Positions 1 through 7,887 of a stretch of 64,000 nt of DNA are shown piece by piece. The position numbers and the translations under genes were made by a program. The stretch is taken from the NCBI RefSeq assembly GCF_002211365.1, contig NZ_LOKZ01000005.1, positions 1 to 64,000 of the forward strand, given 5' to 3'. The notes beneath the pieces are model-generated. The model saw nothing but the letters and a program-made list of their open reading frames with translations. It made no database searches and had not been told where the DNA came from. Source of the DNA: Rhizobium sp. R711 (GTDB lineage Bacteria; Pseudomonadota; Alphaproteobacteria; Rhizobiales; Rhizobiaceae). Every line of letters begins with the position of its first letter. Position 1 is the first letter of the stretch.

Positions 1-76
1 CTCTCTCGGTGCCGATCGTCCGCCTCGCAGACTCCAGGACACCATCCTCGATGACATTTACCGCTCTTTTGATCAT
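1..76 (-). CDS. N-terminal fragment of a minus-strand gene cut by the window edge
   Basis: An open frame starts at an ATG whose complement is at 74-76 and runs leftwards out of the window. The visible residues begin MIKRAVNVIEDGVLESARR and continue to about residue 25 without a stop. The charged, helix-like N-terminus resembles the start of rhizobial KpsF/KdsD-type arabinose-5-phosphate isomerases, but 25 residues are too few to decide. The gene would be divergent from the beta-barrel gene at 202, leaving about 125 bp for both promoters. No strong ribosome-binding site is visible, so both the call and the start are tentative. Confidence 0.35.
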   Translation of the reverse strand, partial: MIKRAVNVIEDGVLESARRTIGTER

Positions 77-201
77 GGCACTGGGTTAGCGGTTTTCACC
101 GGCCGAGTCCATTGGCTGCTCCTCACCCCGTGCCCGCGCAACGAATGGTTAACCACAAGCCTTTACGTTCGGGTAACGCTTCGAAGCATGCCAGGATCGA
201 A

Positions 202-1725
202 ATGAGCCATTGGAAGGATACGAGCAGTCTCACGCCGCTCCGTGCGGCGGGCTTTGCCGTGTCCATGGTTCTGGCCGCAGGCGCTTTCATTGGTCCCCAA
301 GCCGCATTTGCGCAGTCGACGCCGGTCTCCAACAGCGCGATTCGCCCATCCAACACACCAGCTACCGCGGTGGAGGAGGATGGAGGCGATATCCCTGAAA
401 CACCTGACGGCACGACGTCAGCGGCCAACAATGCCACGCAAGGAGCCACCACCGCCCGAACGGCAGCGTCCGATCAGAAACCGAGCGACGAAACCACCGG
501 CGCAATCCTCGACGAGGATATGATGCGCCTCAACACGCGGGAGGCCCCACTCGACGAGCGGCTGCCGGCCCGCAAGCCGGAACCGAATCCAGCTACTGAG
601 GAAACGCCGGGCATCAGCATCGGCACCTTTGTCCTGCGCCCCACCGTCACCCAGAGCATCAACACCGAGACGCAGAAAGACGCCAGTATCAAGCAGACGC
701 GTGGGTTCCTCGAAACGGACCTGCACGCCACCTTGACATCCGACTGGTCGTTGCACCAGCTCTCCGTGACCACCGACGGCGCATGGCAAAAAAACGTGAG
801 CGGCGAAGGCGAAGAACAGCCGGATTTCAAGATCAACGGCGATTTGCGGCTGGATCTTCCGGAAGATACGACCGCGCACATCATCGGCGGCTATCATTTC
901 TATCGTGAAGACACCGATGATCCGAATGCCTTGCAGAACGCGGACAAGCAATCGGATGTTCAGGAATTCAGCGCCGGCGCTTCGATCGAGCGCGACTTCG
1001 GTATCCTGCGCGGCAGCACCGGTATCGATATCAGCCGTGCGATCTATTCCGACGCGACGCTGTCCGACGGGACAACCGTTTCGCTGAGCGACCGCAATGA
1101 AACCAGCGGCACGATCCGCGGTCGCATCGGCTACGAGCTGTCTCCCGCGCTGATCCCCTTCATCGAGGCCAATGTCGGTAAGACGGTCTATGACGACGCG
1201 GTTGATTCGGCGGGCTACCGCCGCTCTGGGGATAGCTATGGCGCCAAAGTCGGCGTCGCGCTCGACATGGGTGAAAAGCTCCGCGGCGAGGTCGGGATCG
1301 GCTACCAGACCGCCACCTTCGACGACGACCGCCTCTCGGACATCGACACAGCCGTGGTGGACGCTCAGCTGCTTTGGTCCCCGCTCAGGGGTACCGATGT
1401 CACCATCGGCCTGCTGACCAGCATCAACCCGTCAACGACTGCAGGAGAATCCGGCTACGTTTCCCATGCCTTGACGACGGGCGTCACGCATCAGCTGCGT
1501 GACAATCTGACGGGCACCGTCCTCGGCGGCATCACCTACCGCGACTATCCATCCGATAGCCCGACGAGCGACGAGACCGTTTACACCACGAGCGCCGGTT
1601 TGACCTGGAATATCAACCGCTACCTCGATCTGACCAGTACGATCGGCTACGAGCTGACATCCCGCAAGACGAGCAGCGACTCAGACCAATGGCGTGCCGG
1701 CCTCGGCCTGAAACTGAAGCGATGA
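202..1725 (+). CDS. Outer-membrane beta-barrel protein (BBP2-like)
   Basis: The protein is about 507 aa. The start at 202 is chosen over the in-frame TTG at 112 because AGGA at 193-196 sits 5 nt upstream and because it places a classic signal peptide at the N-terminus (hydrophobic stretch around residues 15-32, AFAQ at the predicted cleavage point). Residues about 40-140 are a low-complexity Thr/Ala/Pro/Glu-rich linker. From about residue 150 to the end the sequence alternates polar and hydrophobic residues with many Gly, Tyr and Thr-rich turns, as expected for a transmembrane beta barrel of the BBP2_2 type found in rhizobia. Such proteins are usually of unknown substrate and lie near exopolysaccharide or galU genes. 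The function beyond an outer-membrane barrel is not inferable. A terminator shared with galU follows. Confidence 0.75.
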   Translation: MSHWKDTSSLTPLRAAGFAVSMVLAAGAFIGPQAAFAQSTPVSNSAIRPSNTPATAVEEDGGDIPETPDGTTSAANNATQGATTARTAASDQKPSDETTGAILDEDMMRLNTREAPLDERLPARKPEPNPATEETPGISIGTFVLRPTVTQSINTETQKDASIKQTRGFLETDLHATLTSDWSLHQLSVTTDGAWQKNVSGEGEEQPDFKINGDLRLDLPEDTTAHIIGGYHFYREDTDDPNALQNADKQSDVQEFSAGASIERDFGILRGSTGIDISRAIYSDATLSDGTTVSLSDRNETSGTIRGRIGYELSPALIPFIEANVGKTVYDDAVDSAGYRRSGDSYGAKVGVALDMGEKLRGEVGIGYQTATFDDDRLSDIDTAVVDAQLLWSPLRGTDVTIGLLTSINPSTTAGESGYVSHALTTGVTHQLRDNLTGTVLGGITYRDYPSDSPTSDETVYTTSAGLTWNINRYLDLTSTIGYELTSRKTSSDSDQWRAGLGLKLKR

Positions 1726-1729
1726 AAAA

Positions 1730-1764
1730 AATCCGCCTCCAACTGGGAGACTTGGAGGCGGATT
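1730..1764 (-). terminator. Rho-independent terminator of galU (convergent gap)
   Basis: A perfect 13-bp stem (1730-1742 with 1752-1764) closes a 9-nt loop. On the minus strand it is followed by a U-run (the A-run at 1725-1730 on the plus strand), so it mainly terminates galU. It may also slow plus-strand transcripts of the beta-barrel gene. Confidence 0.85.
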
Positions 1765-1790
1765 GAATTCGTCCAGTAGGCAGGTGCGCT

Positions 1791-2678
1791 TCAGAGGCCC
1801 TTCAGCAGTTCCTTGAAACCATTCTCGACGGTCGGGCGGATATCCGCACGTTCCAATGCGAATGCCACGTTGGCCAGGATGAAGCCGTCCTTGGCACCAC
1901 AGTCGTAGGTCGTGCCGCGGAAGTGATAGCCCGCGAAGGTCTGATCCTTGAGCAGCTTCAGCATGCCGTCGGTCAGCTGGATTTCGTTGCCGGCGCCGCG
2001 TTCCTGGGTTTCCAGGATCTTGAAGACCTCCGGCTGCAGGATGTAGCGACCGTTAATGAAGTAGTTCGAAGGCGCGGTCCCCTTGGCCGGCTTCTCGACC
2101 ATCCCGGTGATGCGGAAACCATCACCGATCGCTTCGCCAACACCAACGATACCGTACTTGTGAGCCTGATCGGGTGCGCATTCCTCGACGGCGATAATGT
2201 TGCCGCCGCTCTGGGCATAGAGATCGATCATGCCCTTCATGCAGCCCTTGCCTTCGCTCTTCATGATCATGTCGGGCAGCAGCAGCGCAAACGGCTCATT
2301 GCCGACGATCTCGCGGGCACACCAGACGGCGTGGCCGAGGCCAAGCGGCTCCTGCTGGCGGGTGAAGCTGACGGTACCAGCCTTGGGAAGCTGGCCGGCG
2401 AGCAGCGTCATTTCCGCCTGCTTGCTGCGCTCGCGCAGCGTCTGCTCGAGCTCGAAATGGATATCGAAGTAGTCTTCGATGATGTGTTTGTTACGGCCTG
2501 TGACGAAAACGAAATGCTCGATACCCGCTTCCAAAGCTTCGTCGACCACATACTGAATGATGGGTTTGTCGACGACAGTCAGCATTTCCTTCGGCACGGC
2601 TTTCGTGGCCGGGAGAAAGCGAGTCCCGAGACCTGCAACCGGAAATACAGCTTTACGAACTTTTTTATGCTCTGCCAC
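1791..2678 (-). CDS. galU: UTP--glucose-1-phosphate uridylyltransferase
   Basis: GalU makes UDP-glucose from UTP and glucose-1-phosphate, the precursor of exopolysaccharide, cyclic glucans and LPS sugars. The 295-aa length is typical. The N-terminus carries the nucleotide-binding signature [17 protein letters not shown] (residues 17-33), followed by the conserved [12 protein letters not shown] segment. VEKP (about residue 195) and the NGRYIL and GNEIQLTD segments are all family landmarks. The ATG start is preceded by an AGGAGG-like site (CGCAGGAGGATTG, complement of 2679-2691). In sinorhizobia homologues are also called exoN. It converges on the beta-barrel gene and ends in the 1730-1764 terminator. 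It supplies a product metabolically linked to pgm and the glg genes further along the window. Confidence 0.97.
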   Translation of the reverse strand: MAEHKKVRKAVFPVAGLGTRFLPATKAVPKEMLTVVDKPIIQYVVDEALEAGIEHFVFVTGRNKHIIEDYFDIHFELEQTLRERSKQAEMTLLAGQLPKAGTVSFTRQQEPLGLGHAVWCAREIVGNEPFALLLPDMIMKSEGKGCMKGMIDLYAQSGGNIIAVEECAPDQAHKYGIVGVGEAIGDGFRITGMVEKPAKGTAPSNYFINGRYILQPEVFKILETQERGAGNEIQLTDGMLKLLKDQTFAGYHFRGTTYDCGAKDGFILANVAFALERADIRPTVENGFKELLKGL

Positions 2679-2878
2679 ACAATCCTCCTGCGATGATTAC
2701 ATCGCTTGAAATAAAAGGCATTTTCGATTGGACTAGATGAGATTTGCTACCGTTTTGCAAATGGTGACTGCGTTCCTGTGTCATGGTAAAGAATTTGTTG
2801 ACTTCGTTCAGGTAGTCTCAGGCCTGAGCGGATATTCGCGCTCCGCTGTGCCTGAAACGAAAGGACGGATGACCGCCG

Positions 2879-4102
2879 ATGACTCAAAATCACAGAAACT
2901 CCCTTCGTGGTCTTGCTATCGCACTCATCGTGACCGCGTCCGCCGGTCTGGCCCCCATTAACGCGAAAGCAGATCAGCGGTTCCAGACGTGGATCGCGGA
3001 CTTCTATCAAACTGCCGCTCAAAATGGCATCAGCAAGGCAACCTACCGCAAAGCCTTCGCAGGCGTAAGCGATCCCGACCCGACCGTGCTCGAGAAGGCG
3101 GCCTATCAGCCTGAATTCACGACAAAAATCTGGGACTATGTGGATTCTCGTGTAAATCCTTACACTGTCCAGATCGGCCGTCAGATGGCAGCCAAATACG
3201 CTTCGACTCTGAATTCGATCCAGCGCCAGTACGGCGTGGACAAGACGATTCTCCTTGCCATCTGGTCGATGGAATCGAATTACGGCGCGGTTCTCGGCAA
3301 GGACGATCGCTTGCATTATGTGCCGCGTGCGCTGGCGACGCTCGCCTATGCCGACGAACGCCGCGCCAAATTCGCCAAGAAGCAGTTGATTGCCGCGCTA
3401 AAGATTCTGCAGAACGGCGACATCTCCCCGGATGGCATGACCGGCTCCTGGGCTGGCGCGATGGGCCACACCCAGTTCATTCCGACAAGCTATCTGCTCT
3501 ACGCCGTCGACGCCGACGGCAACGGCCATCGCGACATCTGGAACTCCGTGCCCGATGCGCTCGCCACCTCTGCCAACCTGCTGATGAAAAACGGATGGGA
3601 TGCCGGCAAGACCTGGGGCTATGAAGTTGTTGTGCCGCCGAACGCCAAGAAGCAGGTCGGAAAGACCCACACATTGGCGCAGTGGGCCTCCCTTGGCCTG
3701 ACCCGGCCCAACGGCAAGAGCTTCCGTGATGGCGGCAGCAACGCCGTGCTGAAGATGCCGGCTGGCCCCGATGGCCCGGGCTTTCTGATGACTGGCAACT
3801 TCTTCACGATAAAGAACTACAACGCCTCGGACAGCTATGCGATCGCTGTTGGGCTGTTGGCGGATGAGATTGCGGGCTATGGCGGCGTGAAACAGCGCTG
3901 GCCACGGCCGGACGGCACGCTCGACGTGAAGGAGAAATTCGAACTGCAGACCCGCCTGAAGACGCTCGGCTATTATGACGGCGAGGTTGACGGGAACTTC
4001 GGCAGCGGATCGAAGGCGGCCATTGCGGCTGTCCAGGCCCGTATGGGCATGCAGCAGGACGGCGAGCCATCACTGCCGCTCTTAAACGCGCTTCGCAAGT
4101 AA
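2879..4102 (+). CDS. Lytic murein transglycosylase, MltB-type, with peptidoglycan-binding domain
   Basis: This 407-aa periplasmic enzyme cleaves the MurNAc-GlcNAc bond in peptidoglycan with formation of 1,6-anhydroMurNAc. A signal peptide (hydrophobic residues about 11-28, cleavage near NAKA-D) precedes the SLT_3/MltB catalytic domain (about 35-330). The catalytic Glu is E132 in SMESNYG, followed by the family motifs GSWAGAMGHTQFIPTSY and DADGNGHRDIW. Residues about 343-405 form a PG_binding_1 repeat (LQTRLKTLGYYDGEVDG). No canonical membrane lipobox is visible, so the protein is probably soluble in the periplasm rather than a lipoprotein. It is divergent from galU with about 200 bp between the starts. 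The next gene, an SGNH-like protein, follows in the same direction. Confidence 0.93.
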   Translation: MTQNHRNSLRGLAIALIVTASAGLAPINAKADQRFQTWIADFYQTAAQNGISKATYRKAFAGVSDPDPTVLEKAAYQPEFTTKIWDYVDSRVNPYTVQIGRQMAAKYASTLNSIQRQYGVDKTILLAIWSMESNYGAVLGKDDRLHYVPRALATLAYADERRAKFAKKQLIAALKILQNGDISPDGMTGSWAGAMGHTQFIPTSYLLYAVDADGNGHRDIWNSVPDALATSANLLMKNGWDAGKTWGYEVVVPPNAKKQVGKTHTLAQWASLGLTRPNGKSFRDGGSNAVLKMPAGPDGPGFLMTGNFFTIKNYNASDSYAIAVGLLADEIAGYGGVKQRWPRPDGTLDVKEKFELQTRLKTLGYYDGEVDGNFGSGSKAAIAAVQARMGMQQDGEPSLPLLNALRK

Positions 4103-4191
4103 ACGGAGAATAATCGTCGACATGCACTTTGGGGTGTGGACGCGCCTTCCCGCTCCATGCGAGAATGCCGGCAGATGCGAGGCTGCTGACT

Positions 4192-5394
4192 ATGCGTAAA
4201 CGAGTTCACCGGACAACGCTCCGCTGGGGTGCGATCGGCACCGCGACGCTGGTGCTTGTCTCCAGCGCGCTGCCGGTGCGTGTGGCCGATGCGCAGGAGC
4301 GGTATTACTATCGCCAGTCAATTCTCGACTTCTTCCTCGGCCGTCGCTACATCCAGGAATATCCGCCACAGGCACCGTCTCAGAACGCGCCGCAGCGACA
4401 GCCCGCTCCAAAGAGAAAGGTCGCGCCGAAGGCCGCTTCCACCCCGCGTCCGGCTGCCCCGATTATCGCTGAGGAGAAGGCCGTCGAAAAACTTGCCAAC
4501 GCCCAGAAAATCCTCGTCGTCGGCGATTTTCTCGCAGGCGGCCTCGGCGTCGGCATGGACGCCGCCTTCAAGGATTCTCCCGGCATCGTCGTCGAGACAC
4601 ATAGCAACGTTGCCTCCGGCCTGGTGCGAGACGATTACTATGACTGGCCACAACAGCTGACCAAGTTCATGGACGAGACCAAGCCCGCCATGGTCATCAT
4701 CATGCTCGGTGCGAATGACCGCCAGCAGATGGTGACGGATATCGGCAAGGAGAAATTCAGGACGGACGGATGGTATGCTGAGTATCAGCGTCGCGTCGTG
4801 GCGTTCGGCAAGCAGGTCACCAGCCGCAGGATCCCATTACTTTGGGTCGGCCTACCAGCCTTCGATTCGCCTGCAATGACCGCCGATGCCGCGCAGCTCA
4901 ATCAACTGTTTCGCAAGCAGATGGAAGGCATGGGAGGCGAGTTCGTCGACATCTGGGACGGTTTTGTCGACGAAGGCGGTGACTTCATCGTCACCGGCTC
5001 GGATATCAACGGCCAGCAGGTTCGCCTTCGCACCTCCGACGGCATCAACTTTACAGAAGCCGGCCGGCGCAAGTTGGCCTTCTATGTCGAGAAGCCTGTG
5101 CGCCGGATTCTCGGAATACAGGCAAGCCCTGATCTCGTTCGCCTCGATACTGGCAACGCGCCGGCGCTCGACGCTGTTGCAATGCCCGGTCGTACAGAGC
5201 CGATCAGCCTCTCCGACCCCAACCTGGATGGCGGCGCGGAACTCCTTGGCGGTAGAGCATTGCCGGTCAGCGCCACCAAGTCGCCACGCGATCTGCTGGT
5301 TCAGGATGGCGAGATGGCGGCTCCCCCTGTCGGCCGCGTCGATGACTACCGCATGACGCCGGTGAAGCCAACGGCACAGGTTTCCATTAAATAG
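4192..5394 (+). CDS. Periplasmic SGNH/GDSL-like protein (DUF459) with altered catalytic residues
   Basis: With the start at 4192 the protein is 400 aa; GAGG at 4179-4182 precedes this ATG and it gives a good signal peptide (RKRVHR then a hydrophobic run, ending near ADAQE). Earlier in-frame starts (4129 TTG, 4162 ATG) would bury the signal. After a Pro/Ala/Lys-rich linker (about residues 60-100) comes an SGNH fold: block I reads VVGDFLAGGLG, block III MLGANDRQQM and block V DGINFTEAGRRKLAFYVE. In active SGNH hydrolases block I has Ser (GDS) and block V has DxxH. Here F113 and N286 occupy those places, so classical esterase activity is doubtful. This may be a family-wide feature of DUF459. It lies directly behind the lytic transglycosylase, so a role in envelope polymer modification or binding is an inference. 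Confidence 0.8.
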   Translation: MRKRVHRTTLRWGAIGTATLVLVSSALPVRVADAQERYYYRQSILDFFLGRRYIQEYPPQAPSQNAPQRQPAPKRKVAPKAASTPRPAAPIIAEEKAVEKLANAQKILVVGDFLAGGLGVGMDAAFKDSPGIVVETHSNVASGLVRDDYYDWPQQLTKFMDETKPAMVIIMLGANDRQQMVTDIGKEKFRTDGWYAEYQRRVVAFGKQVTSRRIPLLWVGLPAFDSPAMTADAAQLNQLFRKQMEGMGGEFVDIWDGFVDEGGDFIVTGSDINGQQVRLRTSDGINFTEAGRRKLAFYVEKPVRRILGIQASPDLVRLDTGNAPALDAVAMPGRTEPISLSDPNLDGGAELLGGRALPVSATKSPRDLLVQDGEMAAPPVGRVDDYRMTPVKPTAQVSIK

Positions 5395-5496
5395 TCCGCC
5401 TGCACGCAGCAGCTCTCATGCTTACGGTGTAGGGCTAAGCGCCGTACGTCGGCAAAACTGACAACCCAATACGAGGCCTTACGCCGGCGTCCAGAG

Positions 5497-6159
5497 ATGA
5501 ACACTATGCATTCACAAACGCCGATTGATCACGGCGCATGGTCCGCTTGGCATCCAGCGGAACTGGCAAGCCGACTGAGCGGTATCTCAAGACCGTGGTG
5601 CATCGTCGGCGGATGGGCACTCGACCTGTGGCATGGACGTCAAACACGCGAGCACGAGGACCTTGAATTTACGGTCCTACGCCAGGATTTCGGTGTCTTT
5701 CGCGACGCTTTGAAAGGCATGGAATTCCACACCGCGGGAGATGGCGTTGTTGAGCACCTGCCGGTGAACCAGGAGCCACCGGCAACAATCTCGCAGATAT
5801 GGTGTCTGGACGTGGAGGTACGGCGCTGGCGTGTCGACATGATGATCGAGCCGGGAACGCGCGAGACCTGGATCTACAGACGGGATCCAGCCATTTCCCG
5901 ACCCCGCGTCGAGATGGTCGGCACGACGGCTGAGGGATTTCCCTATTTGAAGCCGGCCATCGTTCTTCTATTCAAGGCGAAATACCAACGCGCCAAGGAT
6001 GAGATCGATTTCGAAAGAGCTCTTCCGAAGCTGCCGGCTTCGGAACGTTTATGGCTAAAAACCTCTCTTGCCGCATCCCACCCCGGCCATGAATGGCTGA
6101 AGCGCCTGCAAGAGAGCCAGTGCCCTCGACGTTCGCATCACTGCGACCGGGACACATAA
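5497..6159 (+). CDS. Nucleotidyltransferase-fold protein (aminoglycoside adenylyltransferase-like, PF10706-type)
   Basis: The 220-aa product has a nucleotidyltransferase core: IVGGWALDLWHGRQTREHEDLEF (residues about 37-59) provides the GG motif plus the paired acidic residues that bind metal, and a third acidic position follows in RRWRVDMMIE. The C-terminal third (LFKAKYQRAKDEIDFERALP) matches the helical end of ANT(2'')-like or MNT-type proteins. Such chromosomal homologues are often annotated as aminoglycoside or amino-acid transferases, but the true substrate is unknown. It is a single gene converging on gltD, with a terminator between. The start has only a weak AGAG site; a second ATG lies three codons in. 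Confidence 0.7.
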   Translation: MNTMHSQTPIDHGAWSAWHPAELASRLSGISRPWCIVGGWALDLWHGRQTREHEDLEFTVLRQDFGVFRDALKGMEFHTAGDGVVEHLPVNQEPPATISQIWCLDVEVRRWRVDMMIEPGTRETWIYRRDPAISRPRVEMVGTTAEGFPYLKPAIVLLFKAKYQRAKDEIDFERALPKLPASERLWLKTSLAASHPGHEWLKRLQESQCPRRSHHCDRDT

Positions 6160-6167
6160 AACGAAAA

Positions 6168-6186
6168 GGGCCGCTCGACGCGGCCC
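6168..6186 (-). terminator. Terminator of gltBD
   Basis: A GGGCCGC/GCGGCCC stem (6168-6174 with 6180-6186) closes a 5-nt loop. On the minus strand it is followed by TTTTCGTTTTA. It lies just past the gltD stop codon and separates gltD from the convergent nucleotidyltransferase gene. Confidence 0.75.
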
Positions 6187-6210
6187 GAAATCAACCATCA
6201 AATATGTCGC

Positions 6211-7665
6211 CTACCGCGGCAGAACCGTCGAGCCCATCAGGGCTTCGTCGATGGCGCGGGCTGCCTGACGGCCTTCGCGGATCGCCCAGACCACCAGAGA
6301 CTGGCCGCGGCGCACGTCGCCTGCCGTCCAGAACTTGTCGACCGAGGTCTTGTAGTCCTTGTCGTTGGCAACGACGTTGGTCGAGCCGCGACGGTCGGTG
6401 TTGAGCGTGAGCTTGCCGTCGAGTTCCTTCAGCACGCTGTCCTTGAACGGACCGCTGAAACCGATCGCGATGAAGGCGAGGTCGGCCTTGATGATGAACT
6501 CCGTGCCGGCGATCGGCTTGCGGCGCTCGTCGACTTCGCAGCACTTCACGCCTGTCAGCACACCGTCTTCGCCGACGAACTCGAGCGTTGCCACCTGGAA
6601 CTCGCGGATGGCGCCTTCGGCCTGCGAAGACGAGGTGCGCATCTTGGTCGCCCAGAACGGCCAGACGGCGAGCTTGTCTTCCTTCTCCGGCGGCTGCGGG
6701 CGGATGTCGAGCTGCGTGACCTTCACAGCGCCCTGACGGAACGCCGTACCGACGCAGTCCGATGCCGTGTCGCCACCGCCGACGACGACGACATGCTTGG
6801 CGCCAGCAAGGATCGGGTCCGACGCCCAGCCGACGCTGTCGATGTTTTCGCGGCCGACACGCTTGTTCTGCTGCACGAGGTACGGCATCGCATCGTGGAC
6901 GCCGGAAAGCTCGATACCCGGGATACCCGCTTCGCGGGGCGTTTCAGAACCGCCGCAATAGAGCACCGCATCGTGGTCGGCGAGCAGCTGCTCGACCTTC
7001 ACGTCGACGCCGACATTGACGCCGCAATGGAAGGTGACGCCCTCACCCTTCATCTGCTCGACGCGGCGATCGATGAAGTTCTTTTCCATCTTGAAGTCAG
7101 GGATACCGTAGCGCAGCAGGCCGCCGGGCTTGCTTTCGCGTTCGTACACGTGGACCTCATGCCCAGCGCGACCGAGCTGCTGGGCAGCCGCCATGCCGGC
7201 CGGGCCGGAACCGATGATCGCAACCTTCTTGCCGGTATGGACAGTCGCCGGCTGCGGACGGATGAAGCCGAGCTCGTAGGCCTTGTCGGCGATCGCCTGC
7301 TCGACGGTCTTGATCGCAACCGGCGTGTCTTCGAGGTTCAACGTGCAAGCTTCCTCGCAAGGTGCCGGGCAGACGCGGCCGGTGAACTCCGGGAAGTTGT
7401 TCGTGGAATGCAGGTTCTGGATCGCCGCTTCCCAGTTGTTGTTGTAGACGAGGTCGTTCCAGTCCGGAATCTGGTTATGCACAGGACAACCGGTCGGACC
7501 GTGGCAATAAGGGATGCCACAGTCCATGCAGCGGGCCGCCTGTTTCTGCACTTCCTGGTCCGACATCGGGATCGTGAATTCGCGGAAATGCCGGATGCGA
7601 TCCGAGGCAGGCTGATACTTCGCTACCTGCCGGTCGATTTCCAGAAACCCTGTGACCTTACCCAT
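6211..7665 (-). CDS. gltD: Glutamate synthase (NADPH) small subunit
   Basis: The beta subunit transfers electrons from NADPH via FAD to the large subunit of glutamate synthase. The start at 7665 (484 aa, MGKVTGFLEIDRQ) is preferred because an AGGGA site lies 7 nt upstream and this is the usual family start; an in-frame extension to 7767 is probably not translated. N-terminal cysteine clusters (AARCMDCGIPYC, GRVCPAPCEEAC) are the 4Fe-4S ligands. GSGPAGMAAAQQLGRAGHEV is the FAD fingerprint, VVVGGGDTASDCVGTA the NADPH site and FWTAGDVRRGQSLV the C-terminal FAD motif. It lies 222 bp downstream of gltB in the same direction, a wider gap than usual, in which I see no gene. Confidence 0.97.
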   Translation of the reverse strand: MGKVTGFLEIDRQVAKYQPASDRIRHFREFTIPMSDQEVQKQAARCMDCGIPYCHGPTGCPVHNQIPDWNDLVYNNNWEAAIQNLHSTNNFPEFTGRVCPAPCEEACTLNLEDTPVAIKTVEQAIADKAYELGFIRPQPATVHTGKKVAIIGSGPAGMAAAQQLGRAGHEVHVYERESKPGGLLRYGIPDFKMEKNFIDRRVEQMKGEGVTFHCGVNVGVDVKVEQLLADHDAVLYCGGSETPREAGIPGIELSGVHDAMPYLVQQNKRVGRENIDSVGWASDPILAGAKHVVVVGGGDTASDCVGTAFRQGAVKVTQLDIRPQPPEKEDKLAVWPFWATKMRTSSSQAEGAIREFQVATLEFVGEDGVLTGVKCCEVDERRKPIAGTEFIIKADLAFIAIGFSGPFKDSVLKELDGKLTLNTDRRGSTNVVANDKDYKTSVDKFWTAGDVRRGQSLVVWAIREGRQAARAIDEALMGSTVLPR

Positions 7666-7887
7666 ATTTTCGTCCCTTACACTCATGACCGCCTCGCCTG
7701 CGGCCAGTTGTCCATCGTCAGCCTCGACAGTGGAGGCAAGTTGCTTCTTTCGACCGTCATCAAGCATATCCCTTGAGTGCTATCCACGCGTCTGCGCTGC
7801 CTGAGGCTGCTGCCGACGTGTGGGTCATTGAGATATTTCGGTCATCCGCCGCGCCGGCCTTCACCAGCGCAACGGAAGTAAGCGTAT

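Noticed and set aside
112..201. N-terminal extension of the beta-barrel protein from a TTG
   Set aside because: It would put 30 polar residues before the signal peptide; the ATG at 202 has the better ribosome-binding site.
7666..7767. 34-residue extension of gltD
   Set aside because: The AGGGA site and the conserved N-terminus place the start at 7665.
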